64,000 bases of DNA from Pandoraea fibrosis. Lineage in GTDB: Bacteria > Pseudomonadota > Gammaproteobacteria > Burkholderiales > Burkholderiaceae. Location of the stretch: NCBI RefSeq assembly GCF_000807775.2, contig NZ_CP047385.1, positions 4,774,001 through 4,838,000 of the forward strand, read 5' to 3'. The translations under genes and the position numbers were made by a program. Within the stretch, counting starts at the first letter, position 1. Each line of letters begins with the position of its first letter. Under the pieces are notes generated by a model. The model was not told the DNA's origin, made no database searches, and saw only the letters and a list, made by a program, of their open reading frames with translations. Positions 16,656-25,596 of the stretch are shown here, piece after piece.

Positions 16656-17846
16656 ATGGCAAACGCAATCAACAAACTTAGCGCGCTTCAGGTCAATCGA
16701 CTGTCGGAGCCTGGACTGTACGGCGACGGAGCCGGCCTTTACTTGCAGATCACTAAGGGCGGAGTGAAATCTTGGCTGTTCCGATACATGAGGAGCGGCC
16801 GAGCGCGCGGCATGGGTCTCGGCTCGGTGCACACAGTCAGTCTGTCGGAAGCCCGCATCAAGGCCCTCGAAGTCCGCAAGCAGCTTCTCGAGGGAATCGA
16901 TCCGCTCGACGCGAAGCAACAAGAGCAGGCGCTAGTCAAGGCCAGTGCAGTTAAGGCAACCACGTTTGACGAATGCTCTGCAGCCTACATTGACGCTCAT
17001 TCGAGTGGCTGGAAAAACGCGAAGCACGCTGATCAGTGGCGCAATACGCTCGCGACCTACGCTTCCCCTCATTTTGGGTCCCTGCCAATCACTGAACTCG
17101 ACACCGACCTAGTCATGAAGGCACTCGAGCCGATTTGGGCCTCAAAGACCGAAACTGCCTCGCGCGTTCGTGGCCGGATCGAATCTGTACTCGACTGGGC
17201 TACCGTACGTGGCCATCGCACCGGCGAGAATCCTGCAAGATGGAAAGGCCACTTGGACCATCTGCTTCCCAATCGCTCCAAAGTTCAAGCAGTGGTTCAC
17301 CACGCAGCGCTACCTTATGCGGACGCCCCCAAATTCATGACGCAGCTTCGGACCATCGACACGATGGCCGCGAAGGCGTTGGAGCTACTGATCTTGACGG
17401 CCACGCGGACCAGCGAAGTCATCGAAGCGCGTTGGGACGAGTTCGACCTCGCAACTGCCATTTGGCGAATCCCAGCGGAACGAATGAAGGCCGGAAAGGA
17501 GCACCGCATCCCGCTGTCACCATCCGCAGTGACGTTGTTGAAACATATGCAGGCCATTAAGCAGAACGAGTTCGTTTTTCCGGGCCAGCGCAAAAATAGG
17601 CCGCTGTCCAATATGGCTCTCCTCCAGCTGCTGAAGCGCATGGACCGGTCAGGTCTCACTGCGCACGGGTTCCGCTCCACGTTTCGCGATTGGGTCGGAG
17701 AAACCACGCACTACCCACGTGAAGTGGCGGAGGCCGCACTGGCACACCTACTGAAGGACAAGGCAGAAGCAGCCTACGCCCGCGGTGACTTGTTTGAGAA
17801 ACGGGCATCCATGATGTCCGACTGGGCCATATATCTTAGTCAGTAA
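16656..17846 (+). CDS. P4-type tyrosine site-specific integrase
   Basis: A 396-aa integrase with an N-terminal arm-binding domain of the DUF4102 type (GLYGDGAGLYLQI near residue 20), a core-binding region (about 103-185) and a catalytic domain. Visible catalytic residues are Arg251 (TATRTSEV), His337 and Arg340 (HGFRSTFRDW), His364 (LAHLLKDK) and the nucleophile Tyr374 (AAYARGD). The gene appears complete. Such enzymes insert genomic islands at tRNA or other 3' ends. No excisionase, cargo or tRNA is seen beside it, so it is either an orphan left by an eroded island or marks one border of the catabolic region downstream. Confidence 0.88.
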   Translation: MANAINKLSALQVNRLSEPGLYGDGAGLYLQITKGGVKSWLFRYMRSGRARGMGLGSVHTVSLSEARIKALEVRKQLLEGIDPLDAKQQEQALVKASAVKATTFDECSAAYIDAHSSGWKNAKHADQWRNTLATYASPHFGSLPITELDTDLVMKALEPIWASKTETASRVRGRIESVLDWATVRGHRTGENPARWKGHLDHLLPNRSKVQAVVHHAALPYADAPKFMTQLRTIDTMAAKALELLILTATRTSEVIEARWDEFDLATAIWRIPAERMKAGKEHRIPLSPSAVTLLKHMQAIKQNEFVFPGQRKNRPLSNMALLQLLKRMDRSGLTAHGFRSTFRDWVGETTHYPREVAEAALAHLLKDKAEAAYARGDLFEKRASMMSDWAIYLSQ

Positions 17847-17936
17847 ATTGGGGGATTTTGTATGTGAACTCATCCACACGTCATGACGGGAAGCGCCGTG
17901 CCAAAGGGATACGGCAACTTCCGTTCAGACAAGAAA

Positions 17937-18869
17937 TCAAGCAGCGAGCGCTGCGTGGGGTCGCTTCAGCACGTCAAGCGCCTCAGCCCCTCTTGCAATG
18001 GGGCGGCCGACTTGTCTTGCCAATTCCACCGCAGCCTCCACCGTCTGAGCGTTCGTCAGGGTGGTACAGCCAGCCGTGTCTTCCACGCCAACGCGCAAAT
18101 GCCCCCCCAGTTCAAGGGCATATCGCGCCAGGGGAAGATCAAGCAACGCGCCGCCCTGCACGCTGACACACCACGGCATGTCGACATCTGCCAGCATGCC
18201 CAGGTACGTGTCGAGGCTTTCCGGGGTCGGCGCAAGACCGAAGGTCACGCCAGGCACTCGATCCTGGCCCATCAGATAATCACCGCCGAAATACAGCTTG
18301 ATGATCGATCCGGCCGGGAACTTCCCGGCACGAGCATAGGCTCGAATCCATCGCAAATTGCCCGGCTCATACACCCCTATCGAGATGGGCACGCCCACCT
18401 TACGCCCGAAAGCCACCATCGCGTCCGATTCCGCATAGGTCGCCCCCCCTGTGACGGAGGCCGACGGCAAACCTTCCGCATCCATTTGACCGAAAAGCGT
18501 GAAACCAGGATCCAGCGCGAACATTCTGAGCACACCCGCGTCGTACATCGGCTGTAGCAGCGCGTCAGGCTGATAACGTCGGCCAATCGCACGATCGGAA
18601 TCACGACCGGCAATATAGTCGGGATAGATCAATGCCGAAGGATAGGCGTCAAGAATTCCTCGTCCGATATCGACAATCTGCTGGGTTGCCTCCTCTCGCG
18701 ACAGTCGAAAATCATGATGATGATGAATGACGGCCGCGCCGGCCGCCAGACAGGCCTTCGCCTCGGCAATCGTAACGTCGGCAGGTTGCAGAGGTGCCCC
18801 CTTGCGAAGCGGGGTCACCGCAGCCTCGATCACCACCGGCGCGCCATAATGCTTCTCACTATTGGCCAT
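17937..18869 (-). CDS. BKACE family beta-keto acid cleavage enzyme (second copy in operon)
   Basis: A 310-aa TIM-barrel enzyme of the 3-keto-5-aminohexanoate cleavage (BKACE, formerly DUF849) family. The zinc-binding AVIHHHHD segment (about residues 46-53), the glycine-rich IKLYFGGDYL and the GGHLRVGVEDT signature are present. The family condenses a beta-keto acid with acetyl-CoA to give acetoacetate and a new CoA ester. ATG 18869 has AGGAG upstream; in-frame ATGs at 18914 and 18911 lack one. It is the last gene of the ligase-MFS-BKACE-BKACE operon. The substrate pocket differs from its neighbour, so the two probably act on different keto acids. Confidence 0.85.
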   Translation of the reverse strand: MANSEKHYGAPVVIEAAVTPLRKGAPLQPADVTIAEAKACLAAGAAVIHHHHDFRLSREEATQQIVDIGRGILDAYPSALIYPDYIAGRDSDRAIGRRYQPDALLQPMYDAGVLRMFALDPGFTLFGQMDAEGLPSASVTGGATYAESDAMVAFGRKVGVPISIGVYEPGNLRWIRAYARAGKFPAGSIIKLYFGGDYLMGQDRVPGVTFGLAPTPESLDTYLGMLADVDMPWCVSVQGGALLDLPLARYALELGGHLRVGVEDTAGCTTLTNAQTVEAAVELARQVGRPIARGAEALDVLKRPHAALAA

Positions 18870-18944
18870 GATATGGGTAGCTCCTGAATCGGGTGTTGGT
18901 GTAAATGACATCATTGGTTGGCGCACAAATCTTTGCGTCGAACG

Positions 18945-19868
18945 TCAACCGGCCAATCTCTCGGTGACGGGATCAAGCCCCAATACGCACCGCGCCTGAT
19001 CGGGTGTGGCGACCGGACGGCCGACGGACTGTGCCAGGGCCACCGCGACTTCCACCATCTCTCGGTTGGTCATATCCGAGCGCCCGGCCGCGTCCTCGAT
19101 TCCCACCCGCAAATGCCCACCAAGCTGCAACGCGTGACGGGCGATAGGTGTGTCCAGAAGCGCATCGCCCATCACGCCCACGCTCCAGGGCAACCCGGTA
19201 CCCTCGAGCATTGAGACATAGGCATCGAGCGCGGCCGTGGTCGGAGGCAACCCAAAGTTGAGCGCACGCTTGCCAATCTTGATGAGGCTGTACTCGCCAC
19301 CGAAGTAGAGTTTGATCATTGAACCGACCGGCAGCGCGCCAATGGCATGCTGCGCGAGCGCCCAGCGCAGATTGAACGGCTCCGACACCCCCACGGTCAA
19401 CGGCGCCTTGCAGTCGTTGGCCGCACGCAGCGTGGCGTTGGCATCGTCAAACGTGAAGCGAACTTTGTTGGACCCCATCGGCGCGCCCGCGTCGTCCAAC
19501 TGTCCTGAGAATGCGCCACCGGGATCCACCGGGCAGAAATCCATCACGCCCGCATGGGTCAGCGGCGCAAAATGGGCAATCCATTCGCCAACCACGTTAC
19601 CGCTGAGAAAATCCGGGTACAGCATGGCTTGCGGATGCGCCGCCTTCACGGCACGGCCCATGGTGAGCATTTCATCAATCGACGCCGCGCTGTCAAAGCG
19701 CATATCGTGATGGTGATGAATGATGGCGGCCCCCGCTGCGATGCATGCCTTCGACTCGTTGATCATGCCGTGCACATCCCACACGGGCGCCATTGCGCGG
19801 TACGGACAGATGGCAGCCTCAATGACCACGGGACGGTCTTGCAAGGCCACAGTTGAGCTCACGGGCAT
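18945..19868 (-). CDS. BKACE family beta-keto acid cleavage enzyme (first copy in operon)
   Basis: A 307-aa paralogue of the neighbouring gene with the same AIIHHHHD zinc motif (about residues 49-56), IKLYFGGEY and GGHLRVGIED segments. Identity between the two is moderate, so the duplication is old. A TAGGAGACACC site precedes ATG 19868. It lies 44 bp after the MFS transporter. Together with the AMP-forming ligase, the pair suggests that a beta-keto acid intermediate is removed by acetyl-CoA-dependent cleavage rather than ordinary thiolysis. Confidence 0.85.
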   Translation of the reverse strand: MPVSSTVALQDRPVVIEAAICPYRAMAPVWDVHGMINESKACIAAGAAIIHHHHDMRFDSAASIDEMLTMGRAVKAAHPQAMLYPDFLSGNVVGEWIAHFAPLTHAGVMDFCPVDPGGAFSGQLDDAGAPMGSNKVRFTFDDANATLRAANDCKAPLTVGVSEPFNLRWALAQHAIGALPVGSMIKLYFGGEYSLIKIGKRALNFGLPPTTAALDAYVSMLEGTGLPWSVGVMGDALLDTPIARHALQLGGHLRVGIEDAAGRSDMTNREMVEVAVALAQSVGRPVATPDQARCVLGLDPVTERLAG

Positions 19869-19912
19869 CGGTGTCTCCTAAACCATTCGAAGTGTTTTGA
19901 AATGCGCCTGGA

Positions 19913-21265
19913 TTAAGGAGCTCGCGTGCCGAAGCGCCGCCCGCAAGCCCGGGCGGACAATGCAAAGGTAACGGCGGCCAGCACCAATGAAACGCCCCCA
20001 CCGGTCATCATCGCCAATCGCAACGATTGCGAGCCACCATAAAAGTCGCTTAACCAGCCGACTGCGAACGGGCCCACGCCATAGCCCACAAAGTTGGACA
20101 CGATCTGAAGCGTTGCCGAGGTCGTCCCTCGCATTTGCGGTGCCGTGATACCCAGCATCGTGCCGAACGCCGCCGGGAAGACCACGAAAATGCAGAACAT
20201 CGTCAGACACAGTGCGCCCAATGCCGCGTACTCGGAGGTGCTCCACAACCCGCACATCGCCAGCAGCACTGCCACGAGACAAGCTGCGGCCGAGAGATCC
20301 ATACGGCGGCGAACGGCCGTATTGGCGAGGCGATCGCTCAGGAATCCCCCGGCCAGAGAACCGAGAGAACTAAATAAACCCCCTGCGATCGCGGCTGAAA
20401 AACCGGCTTCCTTCAGGCTGAATCCATGAAAACGCATCATGTAAGACGGTAACCAAGCCGCGATGGTCGACACTCCTCCTGCCGCAAAACACACCCCCAG
20501 CAACAGGTTTCGCATCGCCGGGTTGGCAAAAGCGTGACGCAACACATCCCAAATGCCGGCAGATTCGCGCTTGACGCCCCCCATCGTTGGGTCATTCGCA
20601 CCACGCACCGGATGGCGCACGGTGAGCAGCGTGATAAGTGCCAGCAGCACACCGGGGACACCCGCGACCATCATGGCAGCCCGCCAACCGTAGTGTGCCG
20701 ACACAAAACCGCCGATCAGGAAACTCGCAAGCGCGCCGATACCCGTTGCCAGGAAAAAATAGCCGACCGCCGTGGAACGCTTGTTCGGGGGAAACAGATC
20801 GCCAATCAATGACATGGACGTCGGCGATCCTCCCGCCTCTGCGGCACCGACACCCATTCGAGTCAGCAGAAGATGATGAAAGGACTGCGCAAAGCCCGCC
20901 AACACCGTCATGCCGCTCCAAATGAACACTAGCCCCGCGAGCAGGCGCACCCGATTCACCCGATCGACCAGCAGCCCGATCGGGATTCCTGCCAGCGCAA
21001 ATGTCGCGCCGTATGCCAGGCCTGTCAAAAGACCAATCTGACTGTCATGAAGGCCGAACTCGGCACGCACCGGCTCCACGATGATCGAGATCATGGTGCG
21101 ATCGAGGAAATGGCACGCATTGATCAACGTCATGATCGCCAATGCATACCAACTGGCTCGTGCCACCTTGCTCGCGACCGTCGAACCCGGCTTGAGCGCA
21201 TCGGCCGGCACGGTATTGCCATGATCGGTACCGGAACTTGCTGTGAGTGAATCTGGTGTCGACAT
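19913..21265 (-). CDS. MFS transporter, probable organic-acid uptake carrier
   Basis: A 450-aa protein with about 12 membrane segments. The MFS loop signature is seen as PIGLLVDRVNRVR after the second segment, and a polar loop (about residues 190-220) divides the two halves. Acidic and arginine residues in the first segment (HFLDRTMISI) recall aromatic-acid or sugar-acid:H+ symporters. I chose ATG 21265, which has GGAGA at proper spacing; ATG 21271 is too close to that site. It lies between the acyl-CoA ligase and two BKACE genes, so it probably imports the ligase's substrate. Confidence 0.8.
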   Translation of the reverse strand: MSTPDSLTASSGTDHGNTVPADALKPGSTVASKVARASWYALAIMTLINACHFLDRTMISIIVEPVRAEFGLHDSQIGLLTGLAYGATFALAGIPIGLLVDRVNRVRLLAGLVFIWSGMTVLAGFAQSFHHLLLTRMGVGAAEAGGSPTSMSLIGDLFPPNKRSTAVGYFFLATGIGALASFLIGGFVSAHYGWRAAMMVAGVPGVLLALITLLTVRHPVRGANDPTMGGVKRESAGIWDVLRHAFANPAMRNLLLGVCFAAGGVSTIAAWLPSYMMRFHGFSLKEAGFSAAIAGGLFSSLGSLAGGFLSDRLANTAVRRRMDLSAAACLVAVLLAMCGLWSTSEYAALGALCLTMFCIFVVFPAAFGTMLGITAPQMRGTTSATLQIVSNFVGYGVGPFAVGWLSDFYGGSQSLRLAMMTGGGVSLVLAAVTFALSARACGRRFGTRAP

Positions 21266-21413
21266 GAACATGTCTCCATAGTCCCAAGCCCGGCACCGGG
21301 ACGAACGAATCCCCGGCAAGCATGCCGTGCAAGGCTCCGTCGCACCGACGGGTGAAGTCGAAGGGGGCGCAATAGGTGTGCAGGTCATGAGACCTGCACA
21401 CCCTGCGTTCAAA

Positions 21414-23042
21414 CTAGCGCTTGATCAGTACGATGTCGGATTTTTCGCGATCCCATGTGCCTGGCGTGACGCCCTGATCGCGCAACTCGTACTTCTGCAC
21501 CTTGCCAACCGGACTGCGCGGCAACGCCGTCCGGAACTCGATGTAACGCGGCACGGCGTAATAAGGGAGTTGGTCGATCGCCCAGCGACAGAGGGCCTCT
21601 TCAGTCAGTTGAGCCCCGTCGCGCAAGACAATTGTCACCTTGAGCTCGTCCTCACCGAGTGTGTCGAGCACGGCATGGGCCGCCACATCTTCGATCGCCT
21701 CATGAGCTCGAAACGCATTCTCAACTTCGAAGCTCGAGATGTTTTCTCCGCGACGACGCAAATAATCCTTCTTCCGATCAACGAAGAAGAAATAGCCCTC
21801 CTCGTCGAACCTGCCAATGTCACCGGTGTGAAACCACAGGTTCTTCATCACCTTGAGGGTCTCTTCCGGACGACGCCAGTAGCCGTCAAACATGATGTTC
21901 GGCATGCGCGGGCGCACGATCAGCTCGCCCGGCGTATTCGCCGGCAGCTCGTTCTCGTTCTCGTCGACGATACGCACGTCGAACCACTCATTACGCATGC
22001 CCGAACTGCCGGGCTTGGCGGGCGTGCCGAATGGCAGCACCGTCATCAGCGAACACTCCGTCAGGCCAAAACACCCCGATGCGGTATAGCGCAAGCCGAA
22101 ACGATCTTTCCAGACCTGCTGGATCTCTGCCGGAAACGGTGCCCCCCAGGCGGCGTTGAGCTGTCCCTTGCAACGCTTCATCGCCTCATTGTCCGGAGCG
22201 TTGGCCAGCATCGGGAACATGGCCCCGAGAATGGAGACCTCCGTGGCCTTCGTTCGCTCGATTTCCGGCCAGAAATTCGACACGGAGAAACGCGGATACA
22301 GGGAGACTCGTGCGCCGACAATCAGATTGACCATGACCGTCGAGCAAATCGAGTTCATGTGGAACAACGGCAACGGCGTCCATGTATGGGTTTCGCTATT
22401 GCGGTTGGTCATCTTCAGCATTTGCTGGCAGAAGACGTAGGTGTAATTGTGGCTGAGCATGCACCCCTTCGACGGCCCGGTGGTGCCACCGGTATACACC
22501 AGCATCGCCAGATCCGTGGGCTTGACCACCACGTCCTGATCGGTCTTGTCGTCGGAAACGATCTCCGCCCAGGGCAGCACATCGGCACGCAGTTGCCCCA
22601 GCGACGGCTTCGCTCCCCGATAGACCAGCGTGCGCAACGACGGTAGACGATCGGCCACCGCAGCCACTCGTTCAGCATAGTCGTGCTCGGCCAGCACGAC
22701 CGCGGCGTCGGCATCACTGAGTTGATGACGCAAGAACTCCCCTTTCAGCGCGGTGTTGACCGGCACGCTGATGGCGCCCAACTTGTTGATGGCCAACCAG
22801 ATGAACACTGCGTCGGGAGAGGTATCAAGGATCGTGACGACGGTATCACCGTGCTTGACGCCCAAGGCTTTCAACCCGTTTGCCAAACGGCAGGCATGAT
22901 CGTTGACGTCAATAAACGAATACTCGTCGCCGAGAAATTCAAGGAACATTCGATCGCCGTAGGTGTGCACGGCACGACGTAATACATCGTTCACCGTCCC
23001 TTGTTCCGTCGGCTTCCAGGTTTCAGCGCAGACTGCGTTCAT
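21414..23042 (-). CDS. AMP-forming acyl-CoA ligase
   Basis: A 542-aa adenylate-forming enzyme with phosphate-binding loop YTGGTTGPSKG (residues 183-193), FHTGDIGRFDEEGY near the hinge and a terminal catalytic lysine region (SPVGKVQKYELR). It activates a carboxylic acid as acyl-AMP and then CoA thioester. ATG 23042 has a strong GGAGGAG site. It heads an operon with the MFS carrier and two BKACE genes and carries a copy of the regulon operator 138 bp upstream. Similarity in style to CaiC and cholate-type ligases does not fix the substrate. Confidence 0.85.
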   Translation of the reverse strand: MNAVCAETWKPTEQGTVNDVLRRAVHTYGDRMFLEFLGDEYSFIDVNDHACRLANGLKALGVKHGDTVVTILDTSPDAVFIWLAINKLGAISVPVNTALKGEFLRHQLSDADAAVVLAEHDYAERVAAVADRLPSLRTLVYRGAKPSLGQLRADVLPWAEIVSDDKTDQDVVVKPTDLAMLVYTGGTTGPSKGCMLSHNYTYVFCQQMLKMTNRNSETHTWTPLPLFHMNSICSTVMVNLIVGARVSLYPRFSVSNFWPEIERTKATEVSILGAMFPMLANAPDNEAMKRCKGQLNAAWGAPFPAEIQQVWKDRFGLRYTASGCFGLTECSLMTVLPFGTPAKPGSSGMRNEWFDVRIVDENENELPANTPGELIVRPRMPNIMFDGYWRRPEETLKVMKNLWFHTGDIGRFDEEGYFFFVDRKKDYLRRRGENISSFEVENAFRAHEAIEDVAAHAVLDTLGEDELKVTIVLRDGAQLTEEALCRWAIDQLPYYAVPRYIEFRTALPRSPVGKVQKYELRDQGVTPGTWDREKSDIVLIKR

Positions 23043-23179
23043 TGTGGCGAACTCCTCCAGATAGTTCGTTGGAGCAAGCGCCAGTGCATCAGTGCACCTG
23101 TGTATGCCGCCTACTCCGTGTCTCCCGCATTCAACCTTTCTCATCAGGTTGTATGCAGCGATCATGCCATAAATTTCAA

Positions 23180-23202
23180 ATAAATGAAATTATGTCAGTT
23201 TT
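23180..23202. promoter_or_regulatory. Regulon operator, degenerate copy (ATAAATG-N9-CAGTTTT)
   Basis: It shares the geometry of the other operators, with a perfect right arm CAGTTTT and the left arm ATAAATG, identical to the arms of the site at 49894-49916. It lies 138 bp upstream of the acyl-CoA ligase start and downstream of no other promoter-proximal gene. An additional ATTTCA/TGAAAT dyad overlaps it. Confidence 0.5.
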
Positions 23203-23256
23203 TAAAGGGGATTTTCGCCCCGTCAGTGTTTTACGAGGCGAAATACCTGTACTTCT

Positions 23257-24726
23257 TTAGGTAGAACGAATCCAGACGGCCTTGACGGCCATGAACTCAT
23301 CGATGTGATCCACCCCGCCTTCGCGGCCGAACCCGCTCATCTTGTAGCCACCAAACGGCACCGCGGCGTCCATGAGTTGATAGCAGTTGACCCAGACCGA
23401 CCCCGCGCGCAAGCCTTGTGACACCCGCTGGGCAGTGTTCAGATTCGTGGTCCACACGCCACTCCCCAGGCCATATTGGGTCGCATTGCCGCGAGCGATC
23501 ACTTCCTCGACGGAGTCGAATGGCATCGCCGCCACCACGGGGCCGAAAATCTCCTCCCGCGCGATGCGCATGCTTTCATCCACGCCACAAAAGACCGTTG
23601 GCTTGACGAAGTAACCGTTGGCCAGGTCTCCTTCGGTCGCTTGTTCCCCACCCGCGGCAACACGCGCGCCCTGCTCGCGCCCCGAGTCGAGGTAACCGAG
23701 AACGCGGTCGAGTTGTTCTTTCGAGACCACCGGCCCCAAGTGCGTTGCGGGATCCATCGGGTCGCCCAGGCGGAGCTGGCTTGCATAGCCGGCGACACGC
23801 TCGACAAACTCGTCATGAATCTTGCGCTCTACGTACAACCTCGATCCGGCACTGCAGATTTGCCCGGAATTCGCGAAAATTGCCATCGCAGCACCGGGCA
23901 CGGCCAGATCGAGGTCGGCATCGGCAAATACGATATTGGGCGACTTGCCCCCCAACTCGAGCGTCACGCGCTTCACGTTGCCGGCAGACGCCCGGAGAAT
24001 TTTCTGACCGACTTCCGTCGATCCGGTAAACGTAATCTTGTCGACATCCGGATGCTCGGCCAACGCCGCGCCCGCCTCACCAAAACCGGTGATGACGTTC
24101 ACGACACCCGGCGGAATTCCGGCCTCTAGACACAATTCGCCAAGTCGCAACGAGGATAGCGGTGCCTGTTCAGCCGGTTTGAGTACGACCGTGCATCCTG
24201 CCGCGAGAGCGGGCGCCACTTTCCACAACGCCATGAACAGCGGACCGTTCCACGGAATGATCGCCCCGACCACGCCGAGGGGCTCCTTGACCGTATAGGA
24301 CGCGATGTTGCCGGGCTGCGAGTTCTCGATGGTCCGTCCATGCGTGGCCGTCGCCAGTCCCGCGTAATACCGCAGCGTCGTGAGCGCTCGCTCGCGACGG
24401 CGCGGCAGGCTGGAGATCGGGCCGCCCATGTCGAGTACGTCGAGCACACCGATCTCATCGAAGTCCTGCTCGATCAGGTCCGCCAGACGCAACAGCACAC
24501 GTTGCCGATCCACCGGCTTGAACTGTTTCCATGGCCCTTCGAACGCGCGGCGCGCGGCAGCTACCGCCAGATCGACGTCGGCCGCATCCCCATGCGCCAC
24601 GGTAGCAAGGACTTTCCCGTTGTAAGGATTGATCGTATCGAAGGTGCGGCCCGATTGAGCCTCGACCCACTTGCCGTCAATCAGCAGTTGCTTCTGCTTG
24701 CCATCCAGAAAAGGAGTGCGTGTCAT
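23257..24726 (-). CDS. Aldehyde dehydrogenase (NAD(P)+)
   Basis: A 489-aa class I/II-type ALDH. Visible are the nucleotide-binding FTGSTEVGQ (near residue 227), the general-base glutamate in TLELGGKSP (near residue 250) and the catalytic cysteine in NSGQICSAGSR (near residue 284). It oxidises an aldehyde to the acid. It follows the SDR with only 14 bp between and ends the DUF1329-YCF48-RND-SDR-ALDH transcription unit. Together with the SDR it would convert an alcohol to a carboxylic acid ready for CoA activation by the downstream ligase. Confidence 0.88.
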   Translation of the reverse strand: MTRTPFLDGKQKQLLIDGKWVEAQSGRTFDTINPYNGKVLATVAHGDAADVDLAVAAARRAFEGPWKQFKPVDRQRVLLRLADLIEQDFDEIGVLDVLDMGGPISSLPRRRERALTTLRYYAGLATATHGRTIENSQPGNIASYTVKEPLGVVGAIIPWNGPLFMALWKVAPALAAGCTVVLKPAEQAPLSSLRLGELCLEAGIPPGVVNVITGFGEAGAALAEHPDVDKITFTGSTEVGQKILRASAGNVKRVTLELGGKSPNIVFADADLDLAVPGAAMAIFANSGQICSAGSRLYVERKIHDEFVERVAGYASQLRLGDPMDPATHLGPVVSKEQLDRVLGYLDSGREQGARVAAGGEQATEGDLANGYFVKPTVFCGVDESMRIAREEIFGPVVAAMPFDSVEEVIARGNATQYGLGSGVWTTNLNTAQRVSQGLRAGSVWVNCYQLMDAAVPFGGYKMSGFGREGGVDHIDEFMAVKAVWIRST

Positions 24727-24740
24727 GATGTTTTTCGTCC

Positions 24741-25538
24741 TTAGATTGCCGTATAGCCGCCGTCGACCGTGAGTTCGCTTCCGGTCATGTAGCAAGAGGC
24801 GTCGCTCGCCAGAAAGCCAATGCAGCCGGCAATGTCGCTGGTCACCCCCATGCGGCCAAGCGGGATAATCCGTTCCATATTCGCGCGTGCCTGCTCAAGC
24901 GAGATGACATTCCCGGCAGCATCCTTGGGCGGGTCCCAATCGGCGCTCAGGTTGGTGAGAATCGCCCCCGGATGGATCGTATTGACTCGGATGCCGGCGC
25001 GCGCGAATTCAAACGCCACGGCCTTGGACATCAGACGGATCGCCCCTTTCGACGCGCTATAGGCGGCAAACGTCGGGCCGGCCACCTGACCGAACACCGA
25101 TGCCACATTGATGATCGACGGCAATGCCCCCTTGTCACGAGCGGTGCGCTGCATCAGGGGCAGCGAGGTCTGCATGCCGATAAACACGCTTTCGACATTG
25201 ACGCGCTGCTGGTGCCGAAAATCGTCCAGCGAGGTCTCCAGAAAGCCTCGCTTGAGCATGATGCCGGCGTTATTCACCAGCACGTCGAGCCGCTGTGACT
25301 GGCTGCCGACACGCTCGATCGTCGCGGCCCAGGCCTGCGCATCCGTGACATCGTGGGCCAGGGCGACCCCAGGCGTAGGCAACGTTTCCACCAGGGCTTT
25401 GACGCCCGGTTCGTCGCGATCGGTGGCATAAACGGTTGCGCCAAGGTGAGAGAGCACAAGTGTCGTCTCGCGACCGATGCCGGATGCTGCGCCAGTGACC
25501 AGCGCAACGCGCCCGGTCAGGTCGAACAAATTTTTCAT
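24741..25538 (-). CDS. SDR family NAD(P)-dependent alcohol dehydrogenase
   Basis: A 265-aa classical short-chain dehydrogenase: TGAASGIG cofactor loop (residues 14-21), NNAGIM (near 93) and a Tyr-x-x-x-Lys pair in YSASKGAIRL near residue 165. ATG 25538 has GGAAA upstream; the frame extends further but without a ribosome site. It pairs with the ALDH behind it, suggesting alcohol-to-aldehyde oxidation. Substrate unknown. Confidence 0.85.
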   Translation of the reverse strand: MKNLFDLTGRVALVTGAASGIGRETTLVLSHLGATVYATDRDEPGVKALVETLPTPGVALAHDVTDAQAWAATIERVGSQSQRLDVLVNNAGIMLKRGFLETSLDDFRHQQRVNVESVFIGMQTSLPLMQRTARDKGALPSIINVASVFGQVAGPTFAAYSASKGAIRLMSKAVAFEFARAGIRVNTIHPGAILTNLSADWDPPKDAAGNVISLEQARANMERIIPLGRMGVTSDIAGCIGFLASDASCYMTGSELTVDGGYTAI

Positions 25539-25596
25539 GAGTTGTTTTCCACGGTGATGAGTGTGATCGGCGCTCGCTTGGGATGACCCCACAGCG

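Noticed and set aside
21327..22646. A 439-codon open frame on the plus strand
   Set aside because: Antisense to the first acyl-CoA ligase; no start signal or motif.
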